A stretch of DNA of 22,171 nucleotides from Flavobacteriales bacterium (GTDB lineage Bacteria; Bacteroidota; Bacteroidia; Flavobacteriales; BACL11): assembly GCA_002728175.1 (NCBI GenBank), contig PBVH01000024.1, forward strand, positions 289 to 22,459, written 5' to 3'. Under the pieces are notes generated by a model. That model saw nothing but the letters and a program-made list of their open reading frames with translations. It had not been told where the DNA came from and made no database searches. The position numbers were made by a program, and so were the translations under genes. Positions 13,464-21,417 of this stretch are shown one piece after another (the stretch's first letter is position 1; each line of letters starts with the position of its first letter).

Positions 13464-14171
13464 TTATATTAATAATTTCTTCAAATCTTCATGTGTATCA
13501 ATAGATGCTGATTCATGATCAGTTATTCCTACTGCAATTTGATAATTATTTTCAAGCCATCGAAGTTGTTCTAAATTTTCATTGATTTCTCTTTCAGTTT
13601 GATTAAGTTTAGAAATTTGATTTAATATACTAGATTTAAATGCATAAATACCAATGTGTTTATAGTAATTTTTATTTTTACTTATCTTATCAATTTTTCG
13701 TACAAAATCCTTTGCAATTTTCGTTTTTTTATTAAAAATAACTTTTGGTGTATTAGTGTCAAAAACAAGCTTTAAGTCATCAATTTTTTTTGCAAGTGTA
13801 GCAATATCAGCATTAGTATCTAAAAGATTAGTAATTATTTGATCAATTTGGTTTGGGTTGATGAAAGGTTCATCTCCTTGAATGTTTACTACAATGTCAT
13901 AAGCCATATTTGAATTTAATACAACTTCATTACATCTATCGGTTCCAGATTCGTGAGTAATACTTGTCATAATAACATTTCCTCCGAATTCATTAACATG
14001 TTTATATATTCTTTTGTCATCAGTAGCTACAACTAGGTGGTTTAACAATAATGATTTTTCACATTGCTCATAAACCCTTTGAATCATACTTTTGCCAGAT
14101 ATATTAATAAGTGGTTTTCCAGGCAAACGTTTTGATGCAAATCTAGATGGAATAATGCCTAGTATATGCAT
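13464..14171 (-). CDS. kdsB: 3-deoxy-manno-octulosonate cytidylyltransferase (divergent central motif)
   Basis: 235 residues. It should activate Kdo (or a related acid sugar) with CTP to CMP-Kdo for lipid A core assembly in the cytoplasm. Conserved landmarks: IPSRFASKRLPGKPL (7-21), ESGTDRCNEV, NIQGDEPFI (D100), YYKHIGIYAF (169-178), ENLEQLRWLEN and IDTHEDL (D225). The segment that normally reads xALYFSRSxIP is changed to KIAKDFVRKIDK (about 151-162), keeping only Ala, Phe and Arg. The sugar-contacting region may thus be modified. The start is on the base next to the TonB-receptor stop, so the two genes are coupled. An alternative is a cytidylyltransferase for a different 3-deoxy sugar acid. 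Confidence 0.85.
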   Translation of the reverse strand: MHILGIIPSRFASKRLPGKPLINISGKSMIQRVYEQCEKSLLLNHLVVATDDKRIYKHVNEFGGNVIMTSITHESGTDRCNEVVLNSNMAYDIVVNIQGDEPFINPNQIDQIITNLLDTNADIATLAKKIDDLKLVFDTNTPKVIFNKKTKIAKDFVRKIDKISKNKNYYKHIGIYAFKSSILNQISKLNQTEREINENLEQLRWLENNYQIAVGITDHESASIDTHEDLKKLLI

Positions 14172-16604
14172 TTATATTTTAAGATTACAATTAATTGCTA
14201 TGGTTCTTGGAGGCATCATATTTGCAGGTCGGTTCATGTATTCTTCATTTAAGAGATTGTTAATAACAATTCCTGTCTTAAAATAATTATTTATTTGATA
14301 ATAAAATCTAGAATCAATAATGAAATCTCCATTTTTTCCATTTTCTCTTGCTTCAGGAATACCTGGAACAAGCCAGCTAAAAAACTCATCTGCAAATATT
14401 GCATCAATATTTTTCATGAAATCATTATATCTAAAACTTGTTCCAAGAGATATTTTTTTATGAACTATTTCTAAATCAAGTTTAGCCAAATGTTGATATC
14501 GATACTTAAGTACTTCTGGATTTGAACTACTATTGTTATAAGTTAAATCAGATATTTCATCTTCACCAAAAATATCTACCATTGGTTCCTCAAGAGTTGC
14601 ATAAATCTCATTTGGAGTTAGAGATATTGGATTGATGTAAGTATATCCAGCAAGTATATTTACTTTAACATTTGAAGAAATGTTACCTGATCCTAAAACA
14701 CTTAGTTCAACCCCACTTATTTGCGTTTTCCCAACATTTACAGACTTAAAGCCATAGCCTAAAAAATTTTCAAACCCATTATCTTCTCCAAATCTACCAA
14801 ATGTAAATTCCATCATATCATTATACTGCATTATAAATCCTGCGATATCTATATAACCTAGCCAGCTATTGTATTTAATAACCTGTTTTAGTCCTAATTC
14901 AGTACTCCATCCGTTTTCTGATTTAAGTCCAGGATTTGGGTAAACAAATATGCCATCAGCTATCTGTGTTGAAATAAATAATTCAGCCATTGATGGGAAT
15001 CTGTAGCCTTGCCCCCATGAGGATCTTATAAACGTACCTTCAAAAATCTGATAATTCGCACCAGTTCTAAAAACTGGTTTTGCAGCGTTGAATTCCACAA
15101 TACTATCACCATTCACATAATATTTTTCTTCTGTTTTCAGCTTAAAATCTTCGTATCTTGCACCTATTGAAAAATTAAATTTACCCCATTTTTTATCTAT
15201 TTGAGTATATAATGAGGTGTTTTGTCTTTTACTGATACCATTAAAAAGATCTGAATTAGCAGCTACATTTTCATAGCTCAAACCAGTAGTCAATCGCAAA
15301 TCATGTTTTTCGATATTTTTTTGCCATTGATAATCAATATAATAAGTTTTTGATGACGTGCTTTGCCCTACATCAACTCCATTATTTAAATTATCATTTA
15401 AAACACTAAGATGTCTAGTTTTTATGCTATGTCTGTTATTGTTATAGTTGAAGTTAATAAATGGATCTATATTGTAAATAAGTCCTTTAGTAGTAATAAT
15501 CTCACTGCCATATGGAACATATGCTTGCTCTAAGCTCGACCATATAATAGCGCTACCAGAATTTTGTTTTAATACATTGGCATTAACACCATAATTTAAA
15601 CCCTTTATTTTTTGGCTTTTGTAAACTGAATTAAGATTTACGCGATTTCTATCAGTTATTTCTCCATATCTATAACCATCATCTTTAAATATATTTCCCC
15701 CAAATATTAAATCGAGATTTTTAAATTTCATTGCATGTAAAAAATCAATGCCCTTAAATGCTCTTCTTTTATATACTAGCTTTCCGTTTTGATTTGATGG
15801 TACTGAGTTCCAGTGAAGTTCTTTTCTTTTAGGAATGTCAATTAATCCCATATGCATGTTTACTTTTGTATATCCGGGAAGTTTATTTTTGTCTATATCA
15901 TTTTGACTTGGGAAGGCTGTTCTAATATTAATTACCCCATTTAGTGCTGATGATCCATATAATGCTGATGAAGCACCTTTAATTATTTCAACTTGATTAA
16001 TATTTTCAGTAGCAATTAAACTCCATTGTGCTTGTCCTGCATCTCCAGATATTAAAGGCATATCATCAACCATAACTAAAACTCTTGTTCCTGCTCCGTA
16101 ACTCCATCCACTACCCCCTCTAATGTTGGCTTGACCATCAGTGATATTCACGCCAGGGACCTGATCGATAGCTGTTTCTATATTTGTTGTATTCTTATTT
16201 TCAATTAAAGAAGGCTTCATCACTTCCATCGAAACAGTAATTTCTTCAAGGTTTTGTTCAAATCTCCCAGCAGATACAACAACGGTTTTTAATTGTTCTG
16301 AGTCTTGTTCTAGAAATATATTTATAGTTTTCTGTTCGTTATCATCTATTAAATAAATATTGTTGTAACTTTTGTAACCAATATACTTAAATGTAATATT
16401 ATATTTTTTATCACCTGATTTATTTAGTTTAAGAGAAAAATCGCCATTAAAATCTGTTGCAGTTCCACCTCCACCATTCAACAAAACATTAACACCAATC
16501 AGAGGTTCTTTAGTTTTTTTGTCAATTATTTTTCCATTAATGTTTTGAGCACTTATATAATTGCTGACAAAAAATAAGATTAGAAAAAAAAATAAATTTT
16601 TCAT
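14172..16604 (-). CDS. TonB-dependent outer-membrane receptor with carboxypeptidase-like domain
   Basis: 810 residues from the ATG at 16604. A TTG start at 16625 would add seven residues before the clear signal peptide MKNLFFFLILFFVSNYISAQ and lies in the -7 box, so it is rejected. Next is a carboxypeptidase-regulatory-like beta domain (INGKIIDKKTKEPLIGVNVLL to about residue 105), typical of Bacteroidota receptors. Then the plug: ETAIDQVPGVNI, RVLVMVDDMPL, QVEIIKGASSALYGSSALNGVINI. The rest is a 22-strand-type beta barrel ending in MPPRTIAINCNLKI with a terminal hydrophobic strand. It imports a ligand (siderophore, cobalamin or other chelate) using TonB energy; no SusD gene is adjacent, so a glycan role is less likely. 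kdsB follows with no gap. Confidence 0.9.
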   Translation of the reverse strand: MKNLFFFLILFFVSNYISAQNINGKIIDKKTKEPLIGVNVLLNGGGGTATDFNGDFSLKLNKSGDKKYNITFKYIGYKSYNNIYLIDDNEQKTINIFLEQDSEQLKTVVVSAGRFEQNLEEITVSMEVMKPSLIENKNTTNIETAIDQVPGVNITDGQANIRGGSGWSYGAGTRVLVMVDDMPLISGDAGQAQWSLIATENINQVEIIKGASSALYGSSALNGVINIRTAFPSQNDIDKNKLPGYTKVNMHMGLIDIPKRKELHWNSVPSNQNGKLVYKRRAFKGIDFLHAMKFKNLDLIFGGNIFKDDGYRYGEITDRNRVNLNSVYKSQKIKGLNYGVNANVLKQNSGSAIIWSSLEQAYVPYGSEIITTKGLIYNIDPFINFNYNNNRHSIKTRHLSVLNDNLNNGVDVGQSTSSKTYYIDYQWQKNIEKHDLRLTTGLSYENVAANSDLFNGISKRQNTSLYTQIDKKWGKFNFSIGARYEDFKLKTEEKYYVNGDSIVEFNAAKPVFRTGANYQIFEGTFIRSSWGQGYRFPSMAELFISTQIADGIFVYPNPGLKSENGWSTELGLKQVIKYNSWLGYIDIAGFIMQYNDMMEFTFGRFGEDNGFENFLGYGFKSVNVGKTQISGVELSVLGSGNISSNVKVNILAGYTYINPISLTPNEIYATLEEPMVDIFGEDEISDLTYNNSSSNPEVLKYRYQHLAKLDLEIVHKKISLGTSFRYNDFMKNIDAIFADEFFSWLVPGIPEARENGKNGDFIIDSRFYYQINNYFKTGIVINNLLNEEYMNRPANMMPPRTIAINCNLKI

Positions 16605-16622
16605 AAAATTTATAAACCTCCA

Positions 16623-16630
16623 CAAATATA
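16623..16630 (-). promoter_or_regulatory. Candidate -7 box (TATATTTG) for TonB-receptor/kdsB
   Basis: On the minus strand TATATTTG is a perfect TAnnTTTG, 18 bases before the ATG at 16604. A convincing -33 element is not visible. Confidence 0.45.
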
Positions 16631-16722
16631 AAAATTTGCATCAAAGTGAATCAGTTTAATTTTTTTTAAACACTTTTTTTGTTATTATATTTATAAGTAT
16701 TTTTTTTATTTGAAAAATAATA

Positions 16723-16730
16723 TACATTTG
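16723..16730 (+). promoter_or_regulatory. Candidate -7 box (TACATTTG) for gdhA
   Basis: TACATTTG matches TAnnTTTG and lies 28 bases before the gdhA ATG. The transcript would include a short out-of-frame reading frame (16743-16778, 11 codons) that overlaps the gdhA start. Confidence 0.45.
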
Positions 16731-16758
16731 CGCTATAACAACATGAAAAAAATTTTTT

Positions 16759-18093
16759 ATGCAAAAAATAATACATGATTTTATGAATAATGTGACTTGT
16801 AAAAATCCTGATGAAAAAGAATTTTTGCAAGCAGTTGAAGAAGTTGCAGAAACAGTAATACCATTTATTGAAGAAAATCCAAAGTATAAAAACAAAATGT
16901 TACTTGAAAGAATGATTGAGCCGGAGAGGGTAATAATGTTCAGAGTTCCCTGGATTAATGATAAAGGTTTAACAGAGGTTAACAGAGGATATAGAGTTGA
17001 GTTCAATTCAGCAATTGGTCCATACAAAGGTGGGTTAAGATTTCATCCTACTGTAAATTTATCTATATTAAAATTTTTAGGCTTTGAGCAAGTATTTAAA
17101 AATTCATTAACAACCTTGCCAATGGGAGGAGGAAAGGGAGGTTCTGATTTTGATCCAAAAGGAAAATCTGATAATGAAGTTATGAAATTTTGTCAATCCT
17201 TCATGACAGAACTATGTAAGCATATCGGTCCTGATACTGATGTTCCAGCTGGAGATATAGGTGTAGGTGGAAGAGAAATTGGATATATGTTTGGTCAATA
17301 TAAAAGAATTAGAAATGAGTTTACAGGAGTATTAACTGGAAAGGGAGTAAATTGGGGTGGATCATTAATAAGACCTGAGGCAACTGGTTATGGGACGGTA
17401 TATTTTGCTCAAAACATGCTCGCTGAAAATAATAATTCTATTAAGGGAAAAACAATAGTTATCTCAGGTTCTGGTAATGTTGCTCAGTTTGCTTGTGAAA
17501 AGGTTAATGAGCTTGGTGGAAAAGTTGTTGCTATGTCAGATTCGTCCGGCTATATTTATGATCCAGCAGGAATTAGCACCGAAAAATTAGAATATATCAA
17601 AGAACTTAAAAATATCAAAAGAGGAAGGATTTCTGAATACGCTAAAGAGTATGGGTGTGATTTTCTTGAAGGAAGACCATGGAATGTAAAATGTGATGTT
17701 GCACTACCATGCGCAACACAAAATGAGTTAAATGGAGCTGAAGCAACTCAATTAGTAGATGGTGGATGTATCTGTGTGGCGGAAGGAGCTAATATGCCAT
17801 CCACTCCAGAAGCGATTGCAGTTTTTCAAAAAGCTAAAATATTATTTGCCCCAGGCAAAGCTTCAAATGCTGGTGGCGTAGCAACATCCGGATTAGAAAT
17901 GAGTCAGAACTCTCTTCGTTTAAGTTGGACAAGAGATGAGGTAGATTCAAAGCTTAAACAAATAATGATTGATATCCATTCATCTTGCGTTAAGTATGGT
18001 AAAGATGGTGATTATATTGATTATGTAAAAGGAGCAAATATAGCTGGCTTTGTTAAAGTAGCTGATGCTATGATCGATCAAGGAATAGTATAG
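16759..18093 (+). CDS. gdhA: Glutamate dehydrogenase, hexameric class I (likely NADP-specific)
   Basis: 444 residues, nearly collinear with E. coli GdhA (447). It interconverts 2-oxoglutarate + ammonium + NADPH and glutamate. Motifs: LLERMIEPERVI, SAIGPYKGGLRFHP (K90), FKNSLTTLPMGGGKGGSD with catalytic K126, DTDVPAGDIGVGGRE, the Rossmann segment SGSGNVAQFACEK, LPCATQNEL, VAEGANMPST, and FAPGKASNAGGVATSGLEM. All active-site residues are present. Similarity to E. coli GdhA suggests NADPH use, hence ammonia assimilation; cofactor choice is inferred. It diverges from the TonB-receptor gene. Its stop TAG shares a base with the GTG start of the next gene. Confidence 0.95.
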   Translation: MQKIIHDFMNNVTCKNPDEKEFLQAVEEVAETVIPFIEENPKYKNKMLLERMIEPERVIMFRVPWINDKGLTEVNRGYRVEFNSAIGPYKGGLRFHPTVNLSILKFLGFEQVFKNSLTTLPMGGGKGGSDFDPKGKSDNEVMKFCQSFMTELCKHIGPDTDVPAGDIGVGGREIGYMFGQYKRIRNEFTGVLTGKGVNWGGSLIRPEATGYGTVYFAQNMLAENNNSIKGKTIVISGSGNVAQFACEKVNELGGKVVAMSDSSGYIYDPAGISTEKLEYIKELKNIKRGRISEYAKEYGCDFLEGRPWNVKCDVALPCATQNELNGAEATQLVDGGCICVAEGANMPSTPEAIAVFQKAKILFAPGKASNAGGVATSGLEMSQNSLRLSWTRDEVDSKLKQIMIDIHSSCVKYGKDGDYIDYVKGANIAGFVKVADAMIDQGIV

Positions 18094-19187
18094 TGTTTCT
18101 TCTTAAGTTCGTAACAAATAGATTCAAATCAATAGGTTCAAGATTCAAAAAGGAAGATAAAAAATCTGTTACAAGTTCCACTGTTTTTTTAGCCGTAACA
18201 GAACTTTTTATGGTAGTTCTTGGAATCTTGTTGGCACTTTATATTGATAGGTGGAATTCTACTAAAAGTTTTGAAAAACAGTTTGAATCTACATTAAGAA
18301 TTGTTCAAGAAAATCTAGAATCTGATATTTACAACTCAGATAATGTAATAGCTCACTTTCATTCGAGAGATTCTTTGCGTCATGATGTTATGATGAATAA
18401 ATTTGATCGTGAATATTATGAGAAAGGTATTTCATATTGGCAACAAGTTATCGTATATTATAATGTTTATCAAGTTACTACAGAAGGGTACAATTTACTT
18501 CTTGAGATGAAAGATGAGGTGCCAGAAAAATATTCTGAAATTTTCAAAAAAATTAAAAAAATGTATAAAATACTTCCTAATCTTGAGGAGTATAATAAAA
18601 ATTTTAAAAAGATAATTTGGAATATTCATGATGAACTAGCCTATTCTCACTGGTTTTGGTTAGACGGTTACTATGGAAAAGTAAGTGACGAACAAATAGA
18701 TTTTTTTATGAACAATCCATATTACAAAGCTTTAGTTCAAAAAGTTGTAAACGCATCAGCACTTCTAGATGGTATGGCAAGAAATCATAGAATTAAAGCT
18801 ATTGATATGTATAATGAAATTGATGACATATTAGGAAAAGATAAAGAGGTCCCTGATCATATTACTTATGTTATTAATGATTCTATTTCAAAAAAGTATG
18901 TTGGGAAATACAAGTTGATTAATGGTAAAATGGGCGTAGGGTTTCCAAAATATTATGTTGAAAATGAAGTTTTAGAAATTGGACTAAAAGACAGTATTCT
19001 TTATTTAATGAAAGATGAAAAGCATGCGATTCCATTGTATTATTTCAAAAGAATTTCTCAAAACCCTATGTTTCCAATCAAAAAAAACAATGTTTTTATT
19101 TCATCACAAGGATATTATGAGTTTTACAAAAATGGAAAACTAAGGATTGGGGCGGCTGGCCCAGAAACAATATGGCAACGACAATAG
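18093..19187 (+). CDS. DUF6090-like single-pass membrane protein
   Basis: 364 residues from a GTG whose first base is the last base of the gdhA stop (TAGTG). No ATG precedes the membrane segment, so GTG is the best start. A basic N-terminus (KFVTNRFKSIGSRFKKEDKK) is followed by one membrane segment at about 31-51 (VFLAVTELFMVVLGILLALYIDRWN); the GILxALYIDxWN ending is typical of DUF6090 proteins of Bacteroidota. The remaining about 310 residues are a soluble, charged, mostly helical region followed after about residue 265 by a beta-rich part (KYVGKYKLINGKMGVG and on), probably periplasmic. Function is unknown. The one-base overlap implies it is made by reinitiation after gdhA. Confidence 0.7.
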   Translation: MFLLKFVTNRFKSIGSRFKKEDKKSVTSSTVFLAVTELFMVVLGILLALYIDRWNSTKSFEKQFESTLRIVQENLESDIYNSDNVIAHFHSRDSLRHDVMMNKFDREYYEKGISYWQQVIVYYNVYQVTTEGYNLLLEMKDEVPEKYSEIFKKIKKMYKILPNLEEYNKNFKKIIWNIHDELAYSHWFWLDGYYGKVSDEQIDFFMNNPYYKALVQKVVNASALLDGMARNHRIKAIDMYNEIDDILGKDKEVPDHITYVINDSISKKYVGKYKLINGKMGVGFPKYYVENEVLEIGLKDSILYLMKDEKHAIPLYYFKRISQNPMFPIKKNNVFISSQGYYEFYKNGKLRIGAAGPETIWQRQ

Positions 19188-19202
19188 TTAATCTGTTTTC
19201 TG

Positions 19203-19210
19203 TATTTTTG
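19203..19210 (+). promoter_or_regulatory. Candidate -7 box (TATTTTTG) for kbl
   Basis: TATTTTTG matches TAnnTTTG and lies 18 bases before the kbl ATG. No -33 element is evident. Confidence 0.4.
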
Positions 19211-19228
19211 TATTTTAAATAACTAACA

Positions 19229-20416
19229 ATGATCGGAAATTTACAAAAACAGTTACAAATTGAGTTAGATTCTATAAAACAAGAGGGTCTTTATAAAAAA
19301 GAACGAATAATTGTTAATCCGCAAGGATCATTTATTAGAGTTAATACAGGAGAAACTGTCCTTAATTTTTGTGCCAATAATTATTTGGGATTATCATCTC
19401 ACCCAGAAGTTGTTCAAGCTGCAAAAGATACTTTGGACTCTCATGGTTTTGGAATGTCATCAGTTCGTTTTATTTGTGGAACACAAGATATTCACAAAGA
19501 GCTAGAAAAAAAAATATCTAATTTTTTGTCTACTGAGGATACAATTTTATATGCTGCGGCATTCGATGCAAATGGTGGTGTTTTCGAGCCACTTTTTGGA
19601 AAAGAGGATGCAATAATCTCTGATGAATTAAATCATGCATCTATAATTGATGGAGTTAGGTTATGTAAAGCTGTTCGTTACAGATATAATAATAATGACA
19701 TGTCTGATTTAGAAAAACAATTAATCTTGTCACAAAAACAAAGAAATAGAATAATTGTTACAGATGGAGTTTTTTCTATGGATGGATACATTGCTCAGCT
19801 AGATAAGATTTGTGATCTTGCTGAAAAGTACAATGCTTTAGTAATGGTGGATGATTGTCATTCAACAGGTTTTGTTGGAAAAACAGGTCGAGGAACACAT
19901 GAGCATTGTGATGTTATGGGTAGAGTTGATATTATAACTTCAACATTAGGCAAGGCACTTGGTGGAGCAATGGGAGGATTTACATCTGGAAAAAAAGAAA
20001 TTATAGAAATATTGCGCCAAAGATCTAGACCATATCTTTTTTCTAATTCTCTAGCACCTTCTATTGTTGGAGCTGCAAATAAGGTGTTAGACATATTAAG
20101 TAGTTCAACAGATTTAAGAGATAAGCTAGAACATAATACAAAGTATTTTAGAGAAGAAATGACTAAATTAGGTTTTGATATTAAGCATGGTACACATCCA
20201 ATAGTTCCAGTAATGCTTTATGATGCAAATATTGCGCAAAAAATGTCTGATTTATTGTTGGATGAAGGTATTTATGTTATAGGATTCTTTTATCCAGTTG
20301 TTCCTAAAAATGAAGCAAGAATAAGAGTTCAAATTTCTGCAGAACATGAAATAAGTGATATTAACAAAGCTGTTTCTTCATTTAAAAAAGTAGGAAAAGC
20401 ATTAAATGTCATATAA
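19229..20416 (+). CDS. kbl: Glycine C-acetyltransferase (2-amino-3-ketobutyrate CoA ligase)
   Basis: 395 residues, family length. It is a pyridoxal-phosphate enzyme of the alpha-oxoamine synthase group that converts 2-amino-3-ketobutyrate + CoA to glycine + acetyl-CoA in threonine breakdown. Seen: FCANNYLGLSSHP, GFGMSSVRFICGTQDIHKELE (a segment specific to Kbl rather than 8-amino-7-oxononanoate or aminolevulinate synthase), DELNHASIIDG, VDDCHSTGFVG with the cofactor-binding Asp and His, and TSTLGKALGGA with Schiff-base K242. RSRPYLFSNSLAP also fits Kbl. Its usual partner, threonine dehydrogenase, is not adjacent. It has its own -7 box and a 41-base gap upstream. Confidence 0.93.
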   Translation: MIGNLQKQLQIELDSIKQEGLYKKERIIVNPQGSFIRVNTGETVLNFCANNYLGLSSHPEVVQAAKDTLDSHGFGMSSVRFICGTQDIHKELEKKISNFLSTEDTILYAAAFDANGGVFEPLFGKEDAIISDELNHASIIDGVRLCKAVRYRYNNNDMSDLEKQLILSQKQRNRIIVTDGVFSMDGYIAQLDKICDLAEKYNALVMVDDCHSTGFVGKTGRGTHEHCDVMGRVDIITSTLGKALGGAMGGFTSGKKEIIEILRQRSRPYLFSNSLAPSIVGAANKVLDILSSSTDLRDKLEHNTKYFREEMTKLGFDIKHGTHPIVPVMLYDANIAQKMSDLLLDEGIYVIGFFYPVVPKNEARIRVQISAEHEISDINKAVSSFKKVGKALNVI

Positions 20417-20433
20417 ATAAGTAGTAAATAAAT

Positions 20434-20463
20434 TTTGTAGATCTAGAAAAAAGTTTACTTTTG
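20434..20463 (+). promoter_or_regulatory. rplM-rpsI promoter (TTTG-N18-TACTTTTG)
   Basis: TTTG at 20434-20437 and TACTTTTG at 20456-20463 are exact matches to the Bacteroidota -33 and -7 elements at a spacing of 18. The box lies 23 bases before the GTG start of rplM. This is the best promoter in the window, as expected for ribosomal protein genes. Confidence 0.78.
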
Positions 20464-20486
20464 CAAACCTTTTTAAAGAATATATT

Positions 20487-20942
20487 GTGGATACATTAAG
20501 TTACAAAACACTTTCAGCCAACAAAGAATCTGCTAATAAGAAATGGTGGGTAGTTGATGTTGAGGGTCAAATATTAGGTAGATGTGCTTCTAAGATTGCT
20601 AAAGTACTTAGAGGTAAATATAAAACAAATTTCACTCCTCATGCTGATTGTGGTGATTACGTTATAGTTTTAAATTCAGAGAAAATTACTATGACAGGTA
20701 AAAAGATGGAGAATAGAGAAATTTTTGCCCATACTGGATTCCCTGGTGGTCAAAAAAGAATATCACCAAAAAACATGCTAATAAAGGATGGGCGTTCAGT
20801 GTTAAGGCATGCTATAAAAGGAATGTTACCAAAAAATAAATTAGGAGCTGCTATTTTAAAAAATTGTTATATATACACTGGCGGAGAACATAATCATGAC
20901 GCTCAAAAACCAAGTGTTTTAAATTTAAACGACTTAAAGTAA
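20487..20942 (+). CDS. rplM: 50S ribosomal protein L13
   Basis: 151 residues from a GTG start; the N-terminus MDTLSYKTLSANKE matches Bacteroidota L13, so GTG is the true start. Landmarks: WWVVDVEGQILGRCASKIAKVLRGKYK, FTPHADCGDYVIVLNSEKI, TGFPGGQK, and AIKGMLPKNKLG. L13 is an early-assembling large-subunit protein. It is followed after one base by rpsI, the usual rplM-rpsI pair. Confidence 0.97.
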   Translation: MDTLSYKTLSANKESANKKWWVVDVEGQILGRCASKIAKVLRGKYKTNFTPHADCGDYVIVLNSEKITMTGKKMENREIFAHTGFPGGQKRISPKNMLIKDGRSVLRHAIKGMLPKNKLGAAILKNCYIYTGGEHNHDAQKPSVLNLNDLK

Positions 20943-20943
20943 T

Positions 20944-21330
20944 ATGGATACAATACACTCAATCGGAAGAAGAAAGGCATCAGTTGCTAGAATTTACTTA
21001 AAAAAAGGTAAGGGAAGTATAACTGTTAATGGAAAAGACTTAAAAGATTACTTTCCAGTCAGTACTTTGCAATATAAAATTGAACAACCTTTTAAAATAC
21101 TAAATATTGATAATAAATTTGATTTAAGTATAAGCGTTGTCGGTGGAGGTAATACAGGACAAGCAGAAGCTATAAGGCTTGCTATATCTAGAGCACTTTG
21201 TGATGTTGACAGCGAGAATAGGACTCTCTTGAAATCTAATGGTTTGTTAACAAGAGATTCTAGAGTTGTAGAGAGGAAAAAACCTGGTCAAAAGAAAGCA
21301 AGGAAAAAATTCCAGTGGGTTAAGAGATAA
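20944..21330 (+). CDS. rpsI: 30S ribosomal protein S9
   Basis: 128 residues. Landmarks: IGRRKASVARIYLKKGKGSITVNG, the GGGNTGQAEAIRLAISRAL segment, LLTRDSRVVERKKPGQKKARKKFQW and the C-terminal KR whose Arg reaches the P-site tRNA. One base separates it from rplM, with which it is cotranscribed. Confidence 0.98.
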   Translation: MDTIHSIGRRKASVARIYLKKGKGSITVNGKDLKDYFPVSTLQYKIEQPFKILNIDNKFDLSISVVGGGNTGQAEAIRLAISRALCDVDSENRTLLKSNGLLTRDSRVVERKKPGQKKARKKFQWVKR

Positions 21331-21341
21331 AATAATTAATG

Positions 21342-21389
21342 TTTAGAATCTAAATTATTTAGATAAGTTTAAACTTCTACTAAATAATT
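21342..21389 (+). promoter_or_regulatory. Overlapping inverted repeats in the rpsB leader
   Basis: Between rpsI and rpsB, TTTAGA (21342-21347), TCTAAA (21349-21354) and TTTAGA (21358-21363) are followed by CTAAATAATT (21380-21389), which is complementary to AATTATTTAG (21353-21362). A 12-base palindrome AAGTTTAAACTT (21365-21376) sits inside. The 2:3 pair forms a 6-bp stem with loop TTA; the 3:4 pair forms a 10-bp stem. The hairpins are mutually exclusive, as in attenuators. It could be a terminator for rplM-rpsI, an rpsB leader control element, or partly chance in A/T-rich DNA. Confidence 0.45.
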
Positions 21390-21417
21390 GCTAAGCGAAA
21401 TAATAAAGAAAGTAAAC

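Noticed and set aside
16605..16625. TTG start for the TonB-dependent receptor
   Set aside because: It adds seven residues ahead of a normal signal peptide and lies within the -7 box.
21388..21417. TTG start for S2 adding ten residues
   Set aside because: The normal S2 N-terminus begins at the ATG at 21418; the upstream codons overlap the inverted-repeat leader.
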